The translations under genes and the position numbers were made by a program. The notes beneath the pieces are model-generated. The model saw only the letters and a list, made by a program, of their open reading frames with translations, was not told the DNA's origin and made no database searches. From Chryseobacterium sp. ISL-80 (GTDB lineage: Bacteria > Bacillota > Bacilli > Bacillales > Cytobacillaceae): a stretch of 64,000 nucleotides of DNA. The DNA lies in the NCBI GenBank assembly GCA_018613055.1, contig JAGGQZ010000013.1, positions 124,001-188,000 on the forward strand, given 5' to 3'. Shown here one piece after another: positions 23,944 to 33,465 of this stretch; positions within the stretch are counted from its first letter, which is position 1; the number at the start of each line of letters is the position of its first letter.

Positions 23944-25992
23944 CTACACCCGCTCAATCCTCACCGCACAAGCCTTAAACTCCGCAGTCCCTGCAAGTGG
24001 ATCAGTAGCAGAATTCGTTAACAAATTAGTGCTAGCCTGATCAGGAAAATGGAAGGACATAAAGACTAAGCCCTTTGGCTGCTTTTTGCTGATGTTGATT
24101 TTGGTTACGACACTTCCTCTTCTTGAGCTTACCCTTACTTGGTCTCCATCGTTGAATCCGTATTTCGCAGCATCGTCTGCGTGTATCTCTAATGCTTCTT
24201 CTGCGTTTTTCACTTTTTTATAGTCTTGTGTTTGGACACCTGTATTATAAAATTGCAGTCTGCGGCCGGTCGTCAGCATCAAAGGGAATTCATCATCCGG
24301 CTCCTCGGCAGGTGGCTGGTAGTGGGTTGGCATAAATTTTGCCTTCATGCCTATGTCTTCTGACCAGAGTCTGCTGTGAAGGAAAGGGGTCCCTGGATGG
24401 TTTTCATCAGGACATGGCCATTGCAGGCCGCCTTCTTTGTCGATCCGTTCGTACGTGATTCCGGCAAAATTAGGGGCAAGCTTGCGGATTTCTTCCCAGA
24501 TTGCTTCCGCCGACTGATAGTTCCATTTGGCTCCCATCTTATTGGCGATGTCCTGGATGATGTCATGATCATGCCGGGATACGCCTGGTCCTTTTAATGC
24601 CGGCCGGACGCGCTGTATCCGTCGTTCGGAGTTGACCAGTGTCCCATCATTTTCAGCCCAGCCTGTTGCCGGGAGTACAACATCGGCAAGCATCGCCGTT
24701 TTTGTCATTAAGATGTCCTGGACAACGAGGAAATCTAGGTCTTTAAAAATCTTCTCCACCTGGTTGCCATTGGCATCTGATTGGACGGGATTCTCGCCAA
24801 TCACATAGGCAGCCTTTATTTCATTTTTCTCCATTGCCTCGAGCATCAATGTTTGATGCTTGCCGATCTTTTCAGGAACTGGAGTCCCCCATACCTGTTC
24901 ATGCAATTTTCTTCCTTCAGGGTCGTCGTAATTCCAGCCGCCGACGAGCCTGTTCGGCAGGGCGCCCATATCTCCGCCTCCCTGGACATTATTTTGTCCG
25001 CGCAATGGATTGAGCCCGGAGCCATACTTCCCGATATGCCCGGTCAATAAAGCAAGATTAATCAAGGCAAAGACATTTTCGGTTCCGTTATGGTGTTCGG
25101 TAATCCCCAGTGTCCAGCAAATCGTTGCTTTATCCGCATTTGCGTAAAGCCTGGCGATGTCCCGGATATCATCCGCAGGAATGCCGGTGACTTGCTCAGC
25201 GTATTCCGGCGTATAGTTCTTGACTTCTTCCTTATACTTCTCAAACTGCGCTGTTGCCTTTTGAAGGAATTCTTTATTCACTAAATCCTCTTCAATGATG
25301 ACATGGCCCATGGCATTCGCCAGAGCAATATCGGTTCCGACCCGGACTGGCAGCCATTTGTAGGCCAGTTTCGTCTGGTCAATTTGACGGGGGTCGATGA
25401 CGACCATTTTTGTCCCATTTTTGATGCCGCGGCGCATATGGTTAAAAATAATCGGGTGACATTCCTGTGTATTGCTTCCCCAGACAAGAATCACATCGGT
25501 GTTCTCCAGTTCGTCATAAGACCCCGTGGCAGCACCCATACCGAACACAGTCACCAGACCGGTGACGCTTGGAGCGTGTCAGGTTCGGTTGCAGCTATCG
25601 ATATTGTTGGTTCCGATGACCGTCCGCATGAATTTTCCGGCAAGATAATTCAATTCATTGGTTGATCTCGAAGAACTGAAGCAGCCAAAGGCATCTGGAC
25701 CATGTTTTTCTTTGATATCAGTAAATTTATCGGCAATCAGAGTCAATGCTTCTTCCCAGCTCGCAGGTGTCAGCTCTCCATTTTTACGGATCAATGGCTG
25801 GGTCAGCCTGCGGTCGCTATGGAGATATCCCCATCCCAGTGCGCCTTTCACACAGGTTTCCCCATGGCTTGAAGGGTTTTCCTTATAACCTTTTACTTTG
25901 CTGATCTTGTTATCTTCGGTTTCGACGACAAGACCGCATCCTGTCCCACAAAAACCGCATATCGTTTCCACTTGATTTGGTTGCGCATGCAT
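23944..25992 (-). CDS. fdhF: formate dehydrogenase, molybdopterin subunit, putative selenoprotein (in-frame UGA = Sec138)
   Basis: One continuous frame of 682 residues runs from ATG 25992 to TAG 23944, interrupted only by TGA at 25581-25579 (codon 138). The TGA context SCNRT-U-HAPSV matches the active site of E. coli FdhF (CARV-U-HGPSV, Sec140). Residues 12-47 hold the [4Fe-4S] ligands C-x2-C-x3-C-x27-C. Bis-MGD binding regions follow, including VILVWGSNTQECHP and RRLQFYNTGVQT. The protein oxidises formate to CO2 in the cytoplasm. It is the short FDH-H-like form, without the N-terminal ferredoxin-like extension common in Bacillus homologs. It would otherwise be miscalled as two fragments. It needs SelA-D and FdhD, and fdhD is adjacent. 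Confidence 0.85.
25550..25581 (-). promoter_or_regulatory. bacterial SECIS element and selenocysteine UGA codon
   Basis: On the minus strand, UGA (25581-25579) is followed by a stem GUCACC (25566-25561)/GGUGAC (25555-25550) with loop GGUCU (25560-25556). The loop begins 18 nt after the UGA. By my recollection of the E. coli fdhF SECIS, both the GGUCU loop and this spacing are identical. SelB recognises such loops to insert selenocysteine. Confidence 0.85.
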
Positions 25993-26009
25993 GCCGGTTT
26001 CATACCCCC

Positions 26010-26810
26010 TTAATCGATTTTTTCTACAATCCGGTCTGGCCTTGTATACACATTCAGAGCATTGTTCCGGATAAAACCAACCGTCGTCATTCCCAGTTCA
26101 TCCGCAAGCTCAAGCGCCATTTCTGTTGGTGCTGATTTCGATAACACCACCTCACAGCCGATTTTCGCCACCTTTGTGACGATTTCAGATGAGATCCGTC
26201 CGCTGAACACGATGATTTTATCTTCCAATGAAATTTGATGACGGAGACAATAGCCATATATTTTATCCAGGGCGTTATGGCGCCCAATATCCAGGCGGGA
26301 CAGCAAGACACCGTCTTTTGTACAAAGTGCCGCATTGTGGACCCCGCCAGTTTCCTGGAAAACAGCTGAACGATTTTGCATCTCTTCCATTAATCGAAAA
26401 CAATCTTGATATGTTAATAGAACATTCACCTGTTTAAAATGATGCGATAATCTCGCATCGTTAAAGAAGACAAATCCCTGTCTGCTTTTGCCGCAGCAGG
26501 AGGTGATATATCGCTTCGAGTGAAACTTTTCATAAAAAGGATTGGTATAGTTTGTTTTCGCATGGACAAAACCTTCTTTATCCTGAACCCATAAATCCTC
26601 GATATCGGCGAATTTCCTGATCACACCTTCTGAAGCTAAAAAGCCGATGACCATATCCTCAATTTTTTCCGGTGTACAGACCAGGGTAGCAAACTCTTTT
26701 TCATTCAATTTGATCGTAAACGGTTTTTCGGTCGCAATATCGTCGTCTATTTTTTCAACGTTCCCATTTTCATAACGGGTAATGGTTCGTTTCGTTCTCG
26801 TCATTTTCAC
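26010..26810 (-). CDS. fdhD: FdhD sulfurtransferase for formate dehydrogenase maturation
   Basis: 266 residues if started at GTG 26810, which is 11 nt from GGGGAGG; a TTG at 26840 and an ATG at 26804 are alternatives. Family motifs: EFATLVCTPEKIEDMVIGFLASEG, the redox pair in ITSCCGKSRQGF, GGVHNAALC, DIGRHNALDKIYG, VFSGRISSEIVTKV. FdhD transfers sulfur to the molybdenum cofactor of formate dehydrogenase. Its stop lies 17 nt upstream of fdhF and the two are co-directional, so they are almost certainly co-transcribed. Confidence 0.92.
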   Translation of the reverse strand: MKMTRTKRTITRYENGNVEKIDDDIATEKPFTIKLNEKEFATLVCTPEKIEDMVIGFLASEGVIRKFADIEDLWVQDKEGFVHAKTNYTNPFYEKFHSKRYITSCCGKSRQGFVFFNDARLSHHFKQVNVLLTYQDCFRLMEEMQNRSAVFQETGGVHNAALCTKDGVLLSRLDIGRHNALDKIYGYCLRHQISLEDKIIVFSGRISSEIVTKVAKIGCEVVLSKSAPTEMALELADELGMTTVGFIRNNALNVYTRPDRIVEKID

Positions 26811-26858
26811 GATTCTTGTTTCCTCCCCGTCCGCAAACAAAATAGGAAGAACGTAAAT

Positions 26859-28118
26859 CTAAGCTGTTATTTCTGATTCATTTTGTTTTCGAAGCTTAGC
26901 CATATCCACTCTAATCAGCAGGGAAATGATGAAGGCTGCGACAAATAGTCCTGCAAATACCGATAAACTGCCGGCATACGAACCGGTTGTATCTTTTATA
27001 TAGGCGGCAAACATTGGGCCTACCAGGCCGGCCGCTGCCCATGCTGTCAAAATGTAGCCATGGATGGCACCGAGCTGTTTTGTGCCAAATAAATCGCCGA
27101 TATAGGCAGGAATCGAGGCGAATCCTCCGCCGTAGCACGTATAAATGACTGCAAGCATCACCTGGAAAAGCAGGGCATTGGTCGTGTGCGGAAGCATGAA
27201 AAACAAGCCGATTTGCAGGATGAAGAAAGTTGTATACGTATTCGGCCGGCCGATGAAATCTGAAATCGATGCCCAGCCAATCCGGCCCAGGCCATTGAAG
27301 ATCCCGATTGCGCCAACCATAGCAGCAGCGGCGGCTGTCCCAATTCCAATCGACTCCATCGCGAGCGGTTTCGCCACCGCCAAAATCGCGATGCCGCAGG
27401 TGACATTGATGAACAGCATCAGCCATAAATACCAGAACCGGGTTGTTTTTACGGCTTCGTTCGCCGTCAGCTGGGAAAGGTCCATGACTGGCTTTGCGGC
27501 ACCAGACTCAACCTTCTCCTTAAAGCCCTCCGGCATCCAGCCTTCAGGCGGCTTCTCCAAATACAAAGACGATGCGGTCATTAAGATGAAGTAGGCGCTT
27601 CCTAAAATGAAAAACGTGTTTGCGACGCCAACACTTTCAATCAAACTGTTCATGATCGGACTGGAAACAGCTGCAGCAAAGCCGAATCCCATAATTGCAA
27701 GCCCTGTGGCAAGCCCGCGCCGGTCAGGGAACCATTTTACAAGCGTGGAGACCGGTGCAATATAGCCAACACCAAGTCCAATTCCCCCTAAAACTCCGTA
27801 AAACAGATATAGGAGAATCTTTGAACCTAGTAAGACAGCAATTCCGGAACCAGCAATTCCGATTCCAAAAAAGGTTGCCGCAAGAAGTCCGGACTTCCTC
27901 GGACCATGCTTTTCCACAAAATGACCCAAAAACGCAGCAGCAAGACCCAGGAACAAAATTGCGATACTGAAGGTAAGCGCAACTTCTGAATCTGACCAGC
28001 CAAACAACTCTTTCAACGGGTTCGTAAAATTACTCCAGGCATAAACAGAACCAATCGAGATATGAATCCCCACAGCGGCAGCAGCAATCAACCAGCGATT
28101 TTTCTTCGTTTCAGCCAT
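26859..28118 (-). CDS. MFS transporter of the oxalate/formate antiporter (OFA) family
   Basis: 419 residues, 12 membrane helices. OFA-type features are present: SIGSVYAWSNFTNPLKELFGWSDSEV in the first helix region, the PRKSG loop, GLGVGYIAPVSTLVKWFPDRRGLATGLA, and GGGFASIPAYIGDLFG. ATG with AAAGGGGG ribosome binding site. It is the first gene of the fdhD-fdhF operon, so a role in formate or a related monocarboxylate uptake or efflux is likely. OFA members also carry other anions, so the substrate is inferred from neighbours. A TTGTCA-N17-TGTAAA promoter candidate lies just upstream. Confidence 0.88.
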   Translation of the reverse strand: MAETKKNRWLIAAAAVGIHISIGSVYAWSNFTNPLKELFGWSDSEVALTFSIAILFLGLAAAFLGHFVEKHGPRKSGLLAATFFGIGIAGSGIAVLLGSKILLYLFYGVLGGIGLGVGYIAPVSTLVKWFPDRRGLATGLAIMGFGFAAAVSSPIMNSLIESVGVANTFFILGSAYFILMTASSLYLEKPPEGWMPEGFKEKVESGAAKPVMDLSQLTANEAVKTTRFWYLWLMLFINVTCGIAILAVAKPLAMESIGIGTAAAAAMVGAIGIFNGLGRIGWASISDFIGRPNTYTTFFILQIGLFFMLPHTTNALLFQVMLAVIYTCYGGGFASIPAYIGDLFGTKQLGAIHGYILTAWAAAGLVGPMFAAYIKDTTGSYAGSLSVFAGLFVAAFIISLLIRVDMAKLRKQNESEITA

Positions 28119-28357
28119 TCACTGTTTCCCCCTTTATAAACTTGTTTACAAGCTTTGATATACTTTATGACAATAAATGTTACGAAATTCGGACAATTTT
28201 AAATAAAGGGGACATGGGATGGATTTTTATAGCCAACTATCGCTTTCATTTTTTGATGGGATTACAACTTTGGTAATAATATCAGTATGAATCGATTGAT
28301 CCATTATAGTAAAATGAGCATTAAGAGAGCATGTCGTCGTCAGGAGGGAGTGTAACG

Positions 28358-29902
28358 ATGGGGGAGCAATGCAAGGTTCTAATTGTAGATGATGAGTTAT
28401 TGATCAGGCAAGGCATCAAGCATTATCTCAATTGGGAACAGGAAGGTTTTACTGTTGTCGGGGAGGCTTCGAATGGACAGGAAGCCCTCCAATTGATCGA
28501 GAGCACACACCCGCACATCATCCTGACAGATATGGTTATGCCAATTATGGACGGTGAAGAATTAACAAAAACGGTCAAGGAGAGATTTCCCCAAATAGAG
28601 GTCATTATCTTAAGCAGCTTTGGCGACTTTGAATATGTAAGGTCCACCTTTCAAAGCGGTGTCGTGGATTATATACTAAAGCCAAAGCTTGATGCTGAGG
28701 GACTGTTAAGTGTTTTGAAAAAAGCAGCTAGTCGAATTCCAGATTTCGAACCGGTTGAAAAAAACCTGGACGAGCATCAGTCGATAGGGAAAATCATCAG
28801 TAAAATGATTTCCGGTTATGAAGCAGAATATGAGAAAAGCCAATTGCTGAACGTTTTTCCAAATAATTATTACTGTATCCTTGGTCTCGACCTTAGAAAA
28901 CATCCTGATAAAGGGAAGACAGACTTTATCACACAGCTAGTAGAAAATCTCGAGCAAGTATTCATATCAAAAGGCGTTGTTCCACATTCTTTTAATTATG
29001 ATCAAAATACGATTGGAGTCCTTTTAAATTACAACAGATCATCATTGCCAGAACTTACTGCTGTTGCGGAACAGTTTGCCTCATCCCATCCCCCAATTGG
29101 TTTAGTCTTAACAAAGGAATTTAAAGATTTTTCTCATTTGGGGAAGATTGTGAAGGAAAGACTATTAAAGCTGCTCCAATATCGATTCTATTTTCCGAAT
29201 GTACCGCTTTTAACAGAAAAGAATCTTGGGACTGAAGTGACGGAATGTGCCAGCTTTGATCTTGATTGGTTCACTAGTGAACTCAAACGGAAGCATTTTG
29301 AATCAGCATTTGGTTATTTACAAAGCCATGTAGAAGAATTTTCCCGTTGCTACAAAACGGATGTGTTTGAATTTAAATCCTTTTTCGGCAACATCATTTT
29401 TAATATCACGGTTCTTCTTGCCAATATGGGTTATGAGGTAAAACAGCTGGAAAAAGACAGATATATTTATTTCCAATCAATTGAGGAAACACCAAATGCT
29501 GAAGAGACAGTGGTTGTAATGGAGCAATTTATTGATGAGGCGAAAAAATGCATTTTTTCGATGCCTGTTCAGCAAGAGGATCTCAATATTAAAGAAATCA
29601 TGCAATATATGAGGGATCATTATGCAGAACCGATTACACTTAAGGATGTTGCTAAGCATTTTCATTTCAATCCTTCCTACCTTTCAAGCTACTTTTCCTC
29701 TCATAATGATGAGGGCTTCATTGAGTACTTGAACAAGGTCAGGATTGAGGAAGCAGAGAAGCTATTGACCAGCGCCAATGCTCCTATATCGGAAATCAGC
29801 AGTATGGTAGGCTATTCTGACCATAGCTATTTTTGCAAGGTTTTTAAAAAAGCTACCGGCTCATCTCCAAGCCAATACAGAAGAAAACAAAATTTGAGAT
29901 AA
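28358..29902 (+). CDS. two-component response regulator, REC plus AraC-type HTH (YesN-like)
   Basis: 514 residues from ATG 28358 (CAGGAGGG 8-12 nt upstream); a start at 28331 precedes that site and is rejected. Residues 1-120 are the receiver domain: VLIVDDELLIRQGIK, the phosphoacceptor in HIILTDMVMP, and the conserved Lys in DYILKPKLD. A central region of about 280 residues is poorly conserved. Residues 415-510 are the AraC HTH: ITLKDVAKHFHFNPSYLSSYF, ISEISSMVGYSDHSYFCKVFKKATGSSPSQYRR. It is paired with the sensor kinase 12 nt downstream. The likely target is the following ABC/galactosidase operon. Confidence 0.92.
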   Translation: MGEQCKVLIVDDELLIRQGIKHYLNWEQEGFTVVGEASNGQEALQLIESTHPHIILTDMVMPIMDGEELTKTVKERFPQIEVIILSSFGDFEYVRSTFQSGVVDYILKPKLDAEGLLSVLKKAASRIPDFEPVEKNLDEHQSIGKIISKMISGYEAEYEKSQLLNVFPNNYYCILGLDLRKHPDKGKTDFITQLVENLEQVFISKGVVPHSFNYDQNTIGVLLNYNRSSLPELTAVAEQFASSHPPIGLVLTKEFKDFSHLGKIVKERLLKLLQYRFYFPNVPLLTEKNLGTEVTECASFDLDWFTSELKRKHFESAFGYLQSHVEEFSRCYKTDVFEFKSFFGNIIFNITVLLANMGYEVKQLEKDRYIYFQSIEETPNAEETVVVMEQFIDEAKKCIFSMPVQQEDLNIKEIMQYMRDHYAEPITLKDVAKHFHFNPSYLSSYFSSHNDEGFIEYLNKVRIEEAEKLLTSANAPISEISSMVGYSDHSYFCKVFKKATGSSPSQYRRKQNLR

Positions 29903-29914
29903 GAGACAGAGACC

Positions 29915-31690
29915 ATGGAATATATCCTAAAGCGTTTTAAACATAACAATCTTTTTATCATCATGTTTCTTATTACCTTCTTAATTATAAGTATCGTATC
30001 CATCACGATTATCTGGACAACAGTGCGTATGGCAGAAGAATTCTTCTTTGAGAAATTCAGTATTTCCAATGCCAAGATCATGAACCAGGTAAAAGACAAT
30101 CTTGAGTCCTTTAATTATTCGATTGTTCTTGCTTCAAATAATCTCCTCCAAAACGGTACAGTCAGGGAGGTACTGTCGGAGGATGGATCGAATATGGAAA
30201 AAATGGATGCGTACTATATGCTAAGCCAGCAAATGAAAAGAATCCAGCCATATCTTGTATCCCATAATGTAAGTGTCATTGCCAGCGGTAAAAACGGTCT
30301 TGTGTTTGCAACGGACCGCAGCTATTGGCCAATTTCGGATGAAGAATTGAAAGTCAGTAATCTTACAAAGCAGACTCTAAACCAGCCTAAGAAATTGATG
30401 TACCATTACGACCATCAGGAAAGGGAAAATGCTAATACCGGGGATGAACGATTTATCGTTGCATCAAGGGGGTTAATGGAGCGAGGTTCAGGAAATGTTT
30501 ATGGTGCTATGTACTTCGCAGTCAAGGAAAGTGATTTTCGCTACAAAGCATATAACAACTACACAAGTCCGGGTAATGATGTGTATATCGTTGATAAAGA
30601 TGGCATTATTGTTTCCAGCAGCCGGACAGACCTCATTGGCAAAGAGGAAAAGGGGCTCCTCAATTTTGCAAAAGATATAAAGAGTACCCCAAATGACTAT
30701 GTTGTCGGAAATTTTTTGGGCAAGGAGCATATCATTCTTGCCGAGTATCTGCCGTATTTCGATATGTATATGTTCAATGTCATTGACAAGGAGACAGCAA
30801 TTGGCGATTTAATTGATAAAAGGAAAATTGCGATCATCTCCCTCATTATTGTCATGGCGGCAATGCTCGTCGTATTCCTTGCTACCAGAAGAGTTACGAA
30901 TTCGCTCTCAAGGCTTGTGAAGCAAATTGAAAATGCATCGAAAACCGATTTCCACCAGTATGTCTCTGTTACCGGTACATATGAGACAAGACAAATTGGA
31001 AATGCCTTTAATTCAATGCTCGATGAACTTCAGGAGTATGTCGACCAGCTTGTGAAGTCCCAAAAACAACAGCGGAATGCTGAGCTTGCCGCTTTACAGC
31101 AGCAAATTAATCCGCATTTCTTGTACAATACCCTGACATCCATCAAGTTCATGGTCCAGCAGGGTGAAAAGGCCGAAATAGAAGCGACCATCAATGCGTT
31201 GATTTCCCTGCTTCAGAATACAATTGGCAATGTGAGCGAAACGATTACCGTCGAGCAGGAAATCAATAATTTGAAGAATTACGTGCTGATTAATCAAAAG
31301 AGATATGGAGACCGTATCAAGGTAAACTATTTTGTATCGCCGGATTGCCTGAACTATGAAATTCCCAAGCTGATTCTACAGCCATTCATGGAAAACTCCT
31401 TCTTTCACGGCTTTAATCATAAGCCTGAGGGTACCATCAATGTCCTGATCTGGCAGGATGGAGAAAGCCTCGTTTGTGAAGTGGCAGATAATGGTGACGG
31501 AATGGAAGTGGCCGCTGATACTAAGCTTCCTCCAAAAAGACGCAAACAGCAGTTGTTTTCCGGAATTGGTGTCAAGAATGTCCATGAAAGAATTCAGCTT
31601 ATTTATGGGAGTCAATATGGCGTCAGCATTTCAAGTGAAGTAGGGGAAGGAACGAAGGTGCATATTACTTTGCCCATTAAACAGGATTAG
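29915..31690 (+). CDS. sensor histidine kinase (YesM-like, His_kinase family)
   Basis: 591 residues. Transmembrane helix 1 is at about 13-37, an extracellular sensing region of about 260 residues follows, helix 2 is at about 300-322, and then a HAMP domain. The phosphoacceptor motif ALQQQINPHFLYNTLTSIKFMV is near residue 395. The C-terminal ATPase has the motif VADNGDGM and a G2-like GIGVKNVHERIQLIYG. YesM-type kinases usually sense extracellular oligosaccharides, often together with a binding protein. The gene directly follows its response regulator and precedes an ABC importer with galactosidases. Confidence 0.92.
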   Translation: MEYILKRFKHNNLFIIMFLITFLIISIVSITIIWTTVRMAEEFFFEKFSISNAKIMNQVKDNLESFNYSIVLASNNLLQNGTVREVLSEDGSNMEKMDAYYMLSQQMKRIQPYLVSHNVSVIASGKNGLVFATDRSYWPISDEELKVSNLTKQTLNQPKKLMYHYDHQERENANTGDERFIVASRGLMERGSGNVYGAMYFAVKESDFRYKAYNNYTSPGNDVYIVDKDGIIVSSSRTDLIGKEEKGLLNFAKDIKSTPNDYVVGNFLGKEHIILAEYLPYFDMYMFNVIDKETAIGDLIDKRKIAIISLIIVMAAMLVVFLATRRVTNSLSRLVKQIENASKTDFHQYVSVTGTYETRQIGNAFNSMLDELQEYVDQLVKSQKQQRNAELAALQQQINPHFLYNTLTSIKFMVQQGEKAEIEATINALISLLQNTIGNVSETITVEQEINNLKNYVLINQKRYGDRIKVNYFVSPDCLNYEIPKLILQPFMENSFFHGFNHKPEGTINVLIWQDGESLVCEVADNGDGMEVAADTKLPPKRRKQQLFSGIGVKNVHERIQLIYGSQYGVSISSEVGEGTKVHITLPIKQD

Positions 31691-31696
31691 AAACAA

Positions 31697-31723
31697 AGCC
31701 TCCAGAAATGGGGGTTTTTTTAC
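31697..31723 (+). terminator. terminator after the two-component genes
   Basis: CCTCC and GGGGG-type arms around AGAAAT are followed by TTTTTTT. Confidence 0.65.
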
Positions 31724-31803
31724 TAATATCAAAACAATTAACTCAGCGGCAAATTTATAACCAAAAATAATCCTATAATCCAAAAATAATACAAATCACA
31801 GAA

Positions 31804-31911
31804 TGTAAACGCATTCAATCGCTAAAAATTCTACAAGAACAGAGAAATATCTTCCTAATGAAAACGCTTTTACAGGTGTTATCATTGTTTTACAAAGCGA
31901 TTACGCTTTCA
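31804..31911. promoter_or_regulatory. cluster of cre-like sites upstream of the galactoside ABC operon
   Basis: TGTAAACGCATTCA (31804-31817) and TGAAAACGCTTTTA (31859-31872) each differ from the CcpA cre consensus at one position. CGATTACGCTTTCA (31898-31911) differs at two, and is part of a perfect AAAGCG-ATTA-CGCTTT inverted repeat (31894-31909). The sites suggest carbon catabolite repression of the operon starting at 31941, possibly with an additional regulator. I could not fix the -10/-35 boxes. Confidence 0.5.
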
Positions 31912-31940
31912 AAATATCATATCCATAGGGGGATAGGTCG

Positions 31941-33230
31941 ATGAAAAAAGTATTTGCACTATTTTTAGTGAGTATGCTGTTGTTGACAGCTTGTTCTTCC
32001 GGTTCTAAATCGGACCAAGCATCCGGGGATTCAAAAGATTCGAATAAAATTACGGTATGGGCATGGGATCCAAACTTCAATATTAAAGCTATGAATATAG
32101 CAAAAGATACTTACGCTTCAGAAAACAAAGACGTACAGATCAACATCGTTGAAAATGCACAAGCTGACATCATCCAGAAGTTGAACACCAGCTTGAGCTC
32201 TGGTACGACAAAGGGGCTGCCTAACATCGTCCTGATCGAGGATTATCGTGCACAAAGCTTCCTTCAGGCGTATCCTGATATGTTCCATGAGTTGACTGGT
32301 ACATTCAAAGCAGAAGATTTCGCTGATTACAAAATTGCACCAACAAGCCTTGATGGCAAGAACTATGGTTTGCCATTTGATACAGGTGTTGCTGGTTTAT
32401 ATGTAAGAACAGATTACTTAGAAGAAGCAGGTTACAAAGTCGAAGATTTGCAGGGTATCGATTGGAATCAATATATCGAGATCGGCAAGAAAGTGAAAGA
32501 AGCAACTGGCAAGCAAATGCTGACTCAAGACCCTAACGACCTTGGACTAATCCGCATGATGATTCAATCAGCTGGAGCATGGTACACAAAGGAAGATGGA
32601 AAAACTCCTAACCTCAAAGATAGCGAAGAATTAAAAGTTGCTATGGAAGTTTATAAAGAACTTTTAGAAGCTGACCTTGTAAAGCCAGTGTCTGACTGGA
32701 GCCAATTCCTTGCCGGATTTAACAGTGGCGATGTGGCAACTGTACCAACTGGAAACTGGATTACACCTTCTGTAAAAGCGGAAGCTTCACAATCAGGCAA
32801 ATGGGCCGTGATCCCATTCCCTAAGTTACCTGGTGTTGAAAACTCAGTTAACGCTTCAAACCTGGGTGGAAGCTCATGGTATGTTCTTAATGTGCCTGGG
32901 AAAGAAAAAGCAGCTGATTTCTTAGCTAAAACGTTCGGTTCTAATTCTGATTTTTATCAGACACTGAATACGGAAATTGGGGCAATCGGTACTTACAAAC
33001 CAGCTGCGGAAGGAGAAGCTTACCAGAGCGCAGATGAGTTCTTCGGAGGACAAAAAATCATCTCTGATTTCTCTAAGTGGACAGAGGAAATCCCTCAAGT
33101 CAACTATGGCCTTCATACTTATGCCATTGAAGACCTTCTTGTAGTCGAAACTCAGAACTACATCAAAGGAAAAGACCTGGATAAAGCACTGGAAGACGCT
33201 CAGGCTCAAGCTGAAACACAGCTTAAATAA
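31941..33230 (+). CDS. ABC transporter sugar-binding lipoprotein (family 1)
   Basis: 429 residues. The lipobox is LTAC at residues 16-19. The solute-binding family 1 fold shows ITVWAWDPNFNIKAMNIAKD, GLPNIVLIEDYRAQSF, YGLPFDTGVAGLYVRTDYLEEAGY, NLGGSSWYVLNVPGKEKA. GGGGGAT precedes the ATG. Neighbours (GH2 beta-galactosidase, GH36 alpha-galactosidase) suggest galactosides as ligands. The protein may also present the ligand to the upstream YesM-like sensor. No ATPase gene is present in the operon. Confidence 0.88.
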   Translation: MKKVFALFLVSMLLLTACSSGSKSDQASGDSKDSNKITVWAWDPNFNIKAMNIAKDTYASENKDVQINIVENAQADIIQKLNTSLSSGTTKGLPNIVLIEDYRAQSFLQAYPDMFHELTGTFKAEDFADYKIAPTSLDGKNYGLPFDTGVAGLYVRTDYLEEAGYKVEDLQGIDWNQYIEIGKKVKEATGKQMLTQDPNDLGLIRMMIQSAGAWYTKEDGKTPNLKDSEELKVAMEVYKELLEADLVKPVSDWSQFLAGFNSGDVATVPTGNWITPSVKAEASQSGKWAVIPFPKLPGVENSVNASNLGGSSWYVLNVPGKEKAADFLAKTFGSNSDFYQTLNTEIGAIGTYKPAAEGEAYQSADEFFGGQKIISDFSKWTEEIPQVNYGLHTYAIEDLLVVETQNYIKGKDLDKALEDAQAQAETQLK

Positions 33231-33267
33231 TACAATTGCAAGCTTCACATTTTGAAAATGATACGTA

Positions 33268-33355
33268 AAAAGCCTTGGGAATTCGCCGGCTTCTCCACTA
33301 GGTTCAGCGGAGCTACTGATTTGTCAGGCGAGATTTCCCGAGGCTGTCTTTTTAT
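33268..33355 (+). terminator. long intercistronic hairpin between binding protein and permease genes
   Basis: AGCCTTGGGAA plus TCGCC pair with GGCGA plus TTTCCCGAGGCT across about 50 nt. A nested CTCC/GGAG hairpin lies inside and TTTTTA follows. It probably reduces read-through into the permease genes. Between it and 33466 I see only the ribosome binding site region. Confidence 0.6.
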
Positions 33356-33465
33356 AAGAACGATGGTTGAAATTGCTTGTGCAACTTAAAACAGGCAGCA
33401 GGGGATGAAGCAAGTCTCCGCATGTGGAATTGTTACTTTATTAACAAGGTAAGGAGTGTTATGAC

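Noticed and set aside
25554-25581. Reading fdhF as two separate genes or as a nonsense-mutated pseudogene
   Set aside because: The two parts are in the same frame. The TGA falls exactly at the known selenocysteine position and a SECIS-like hairpin follows at the right distance.
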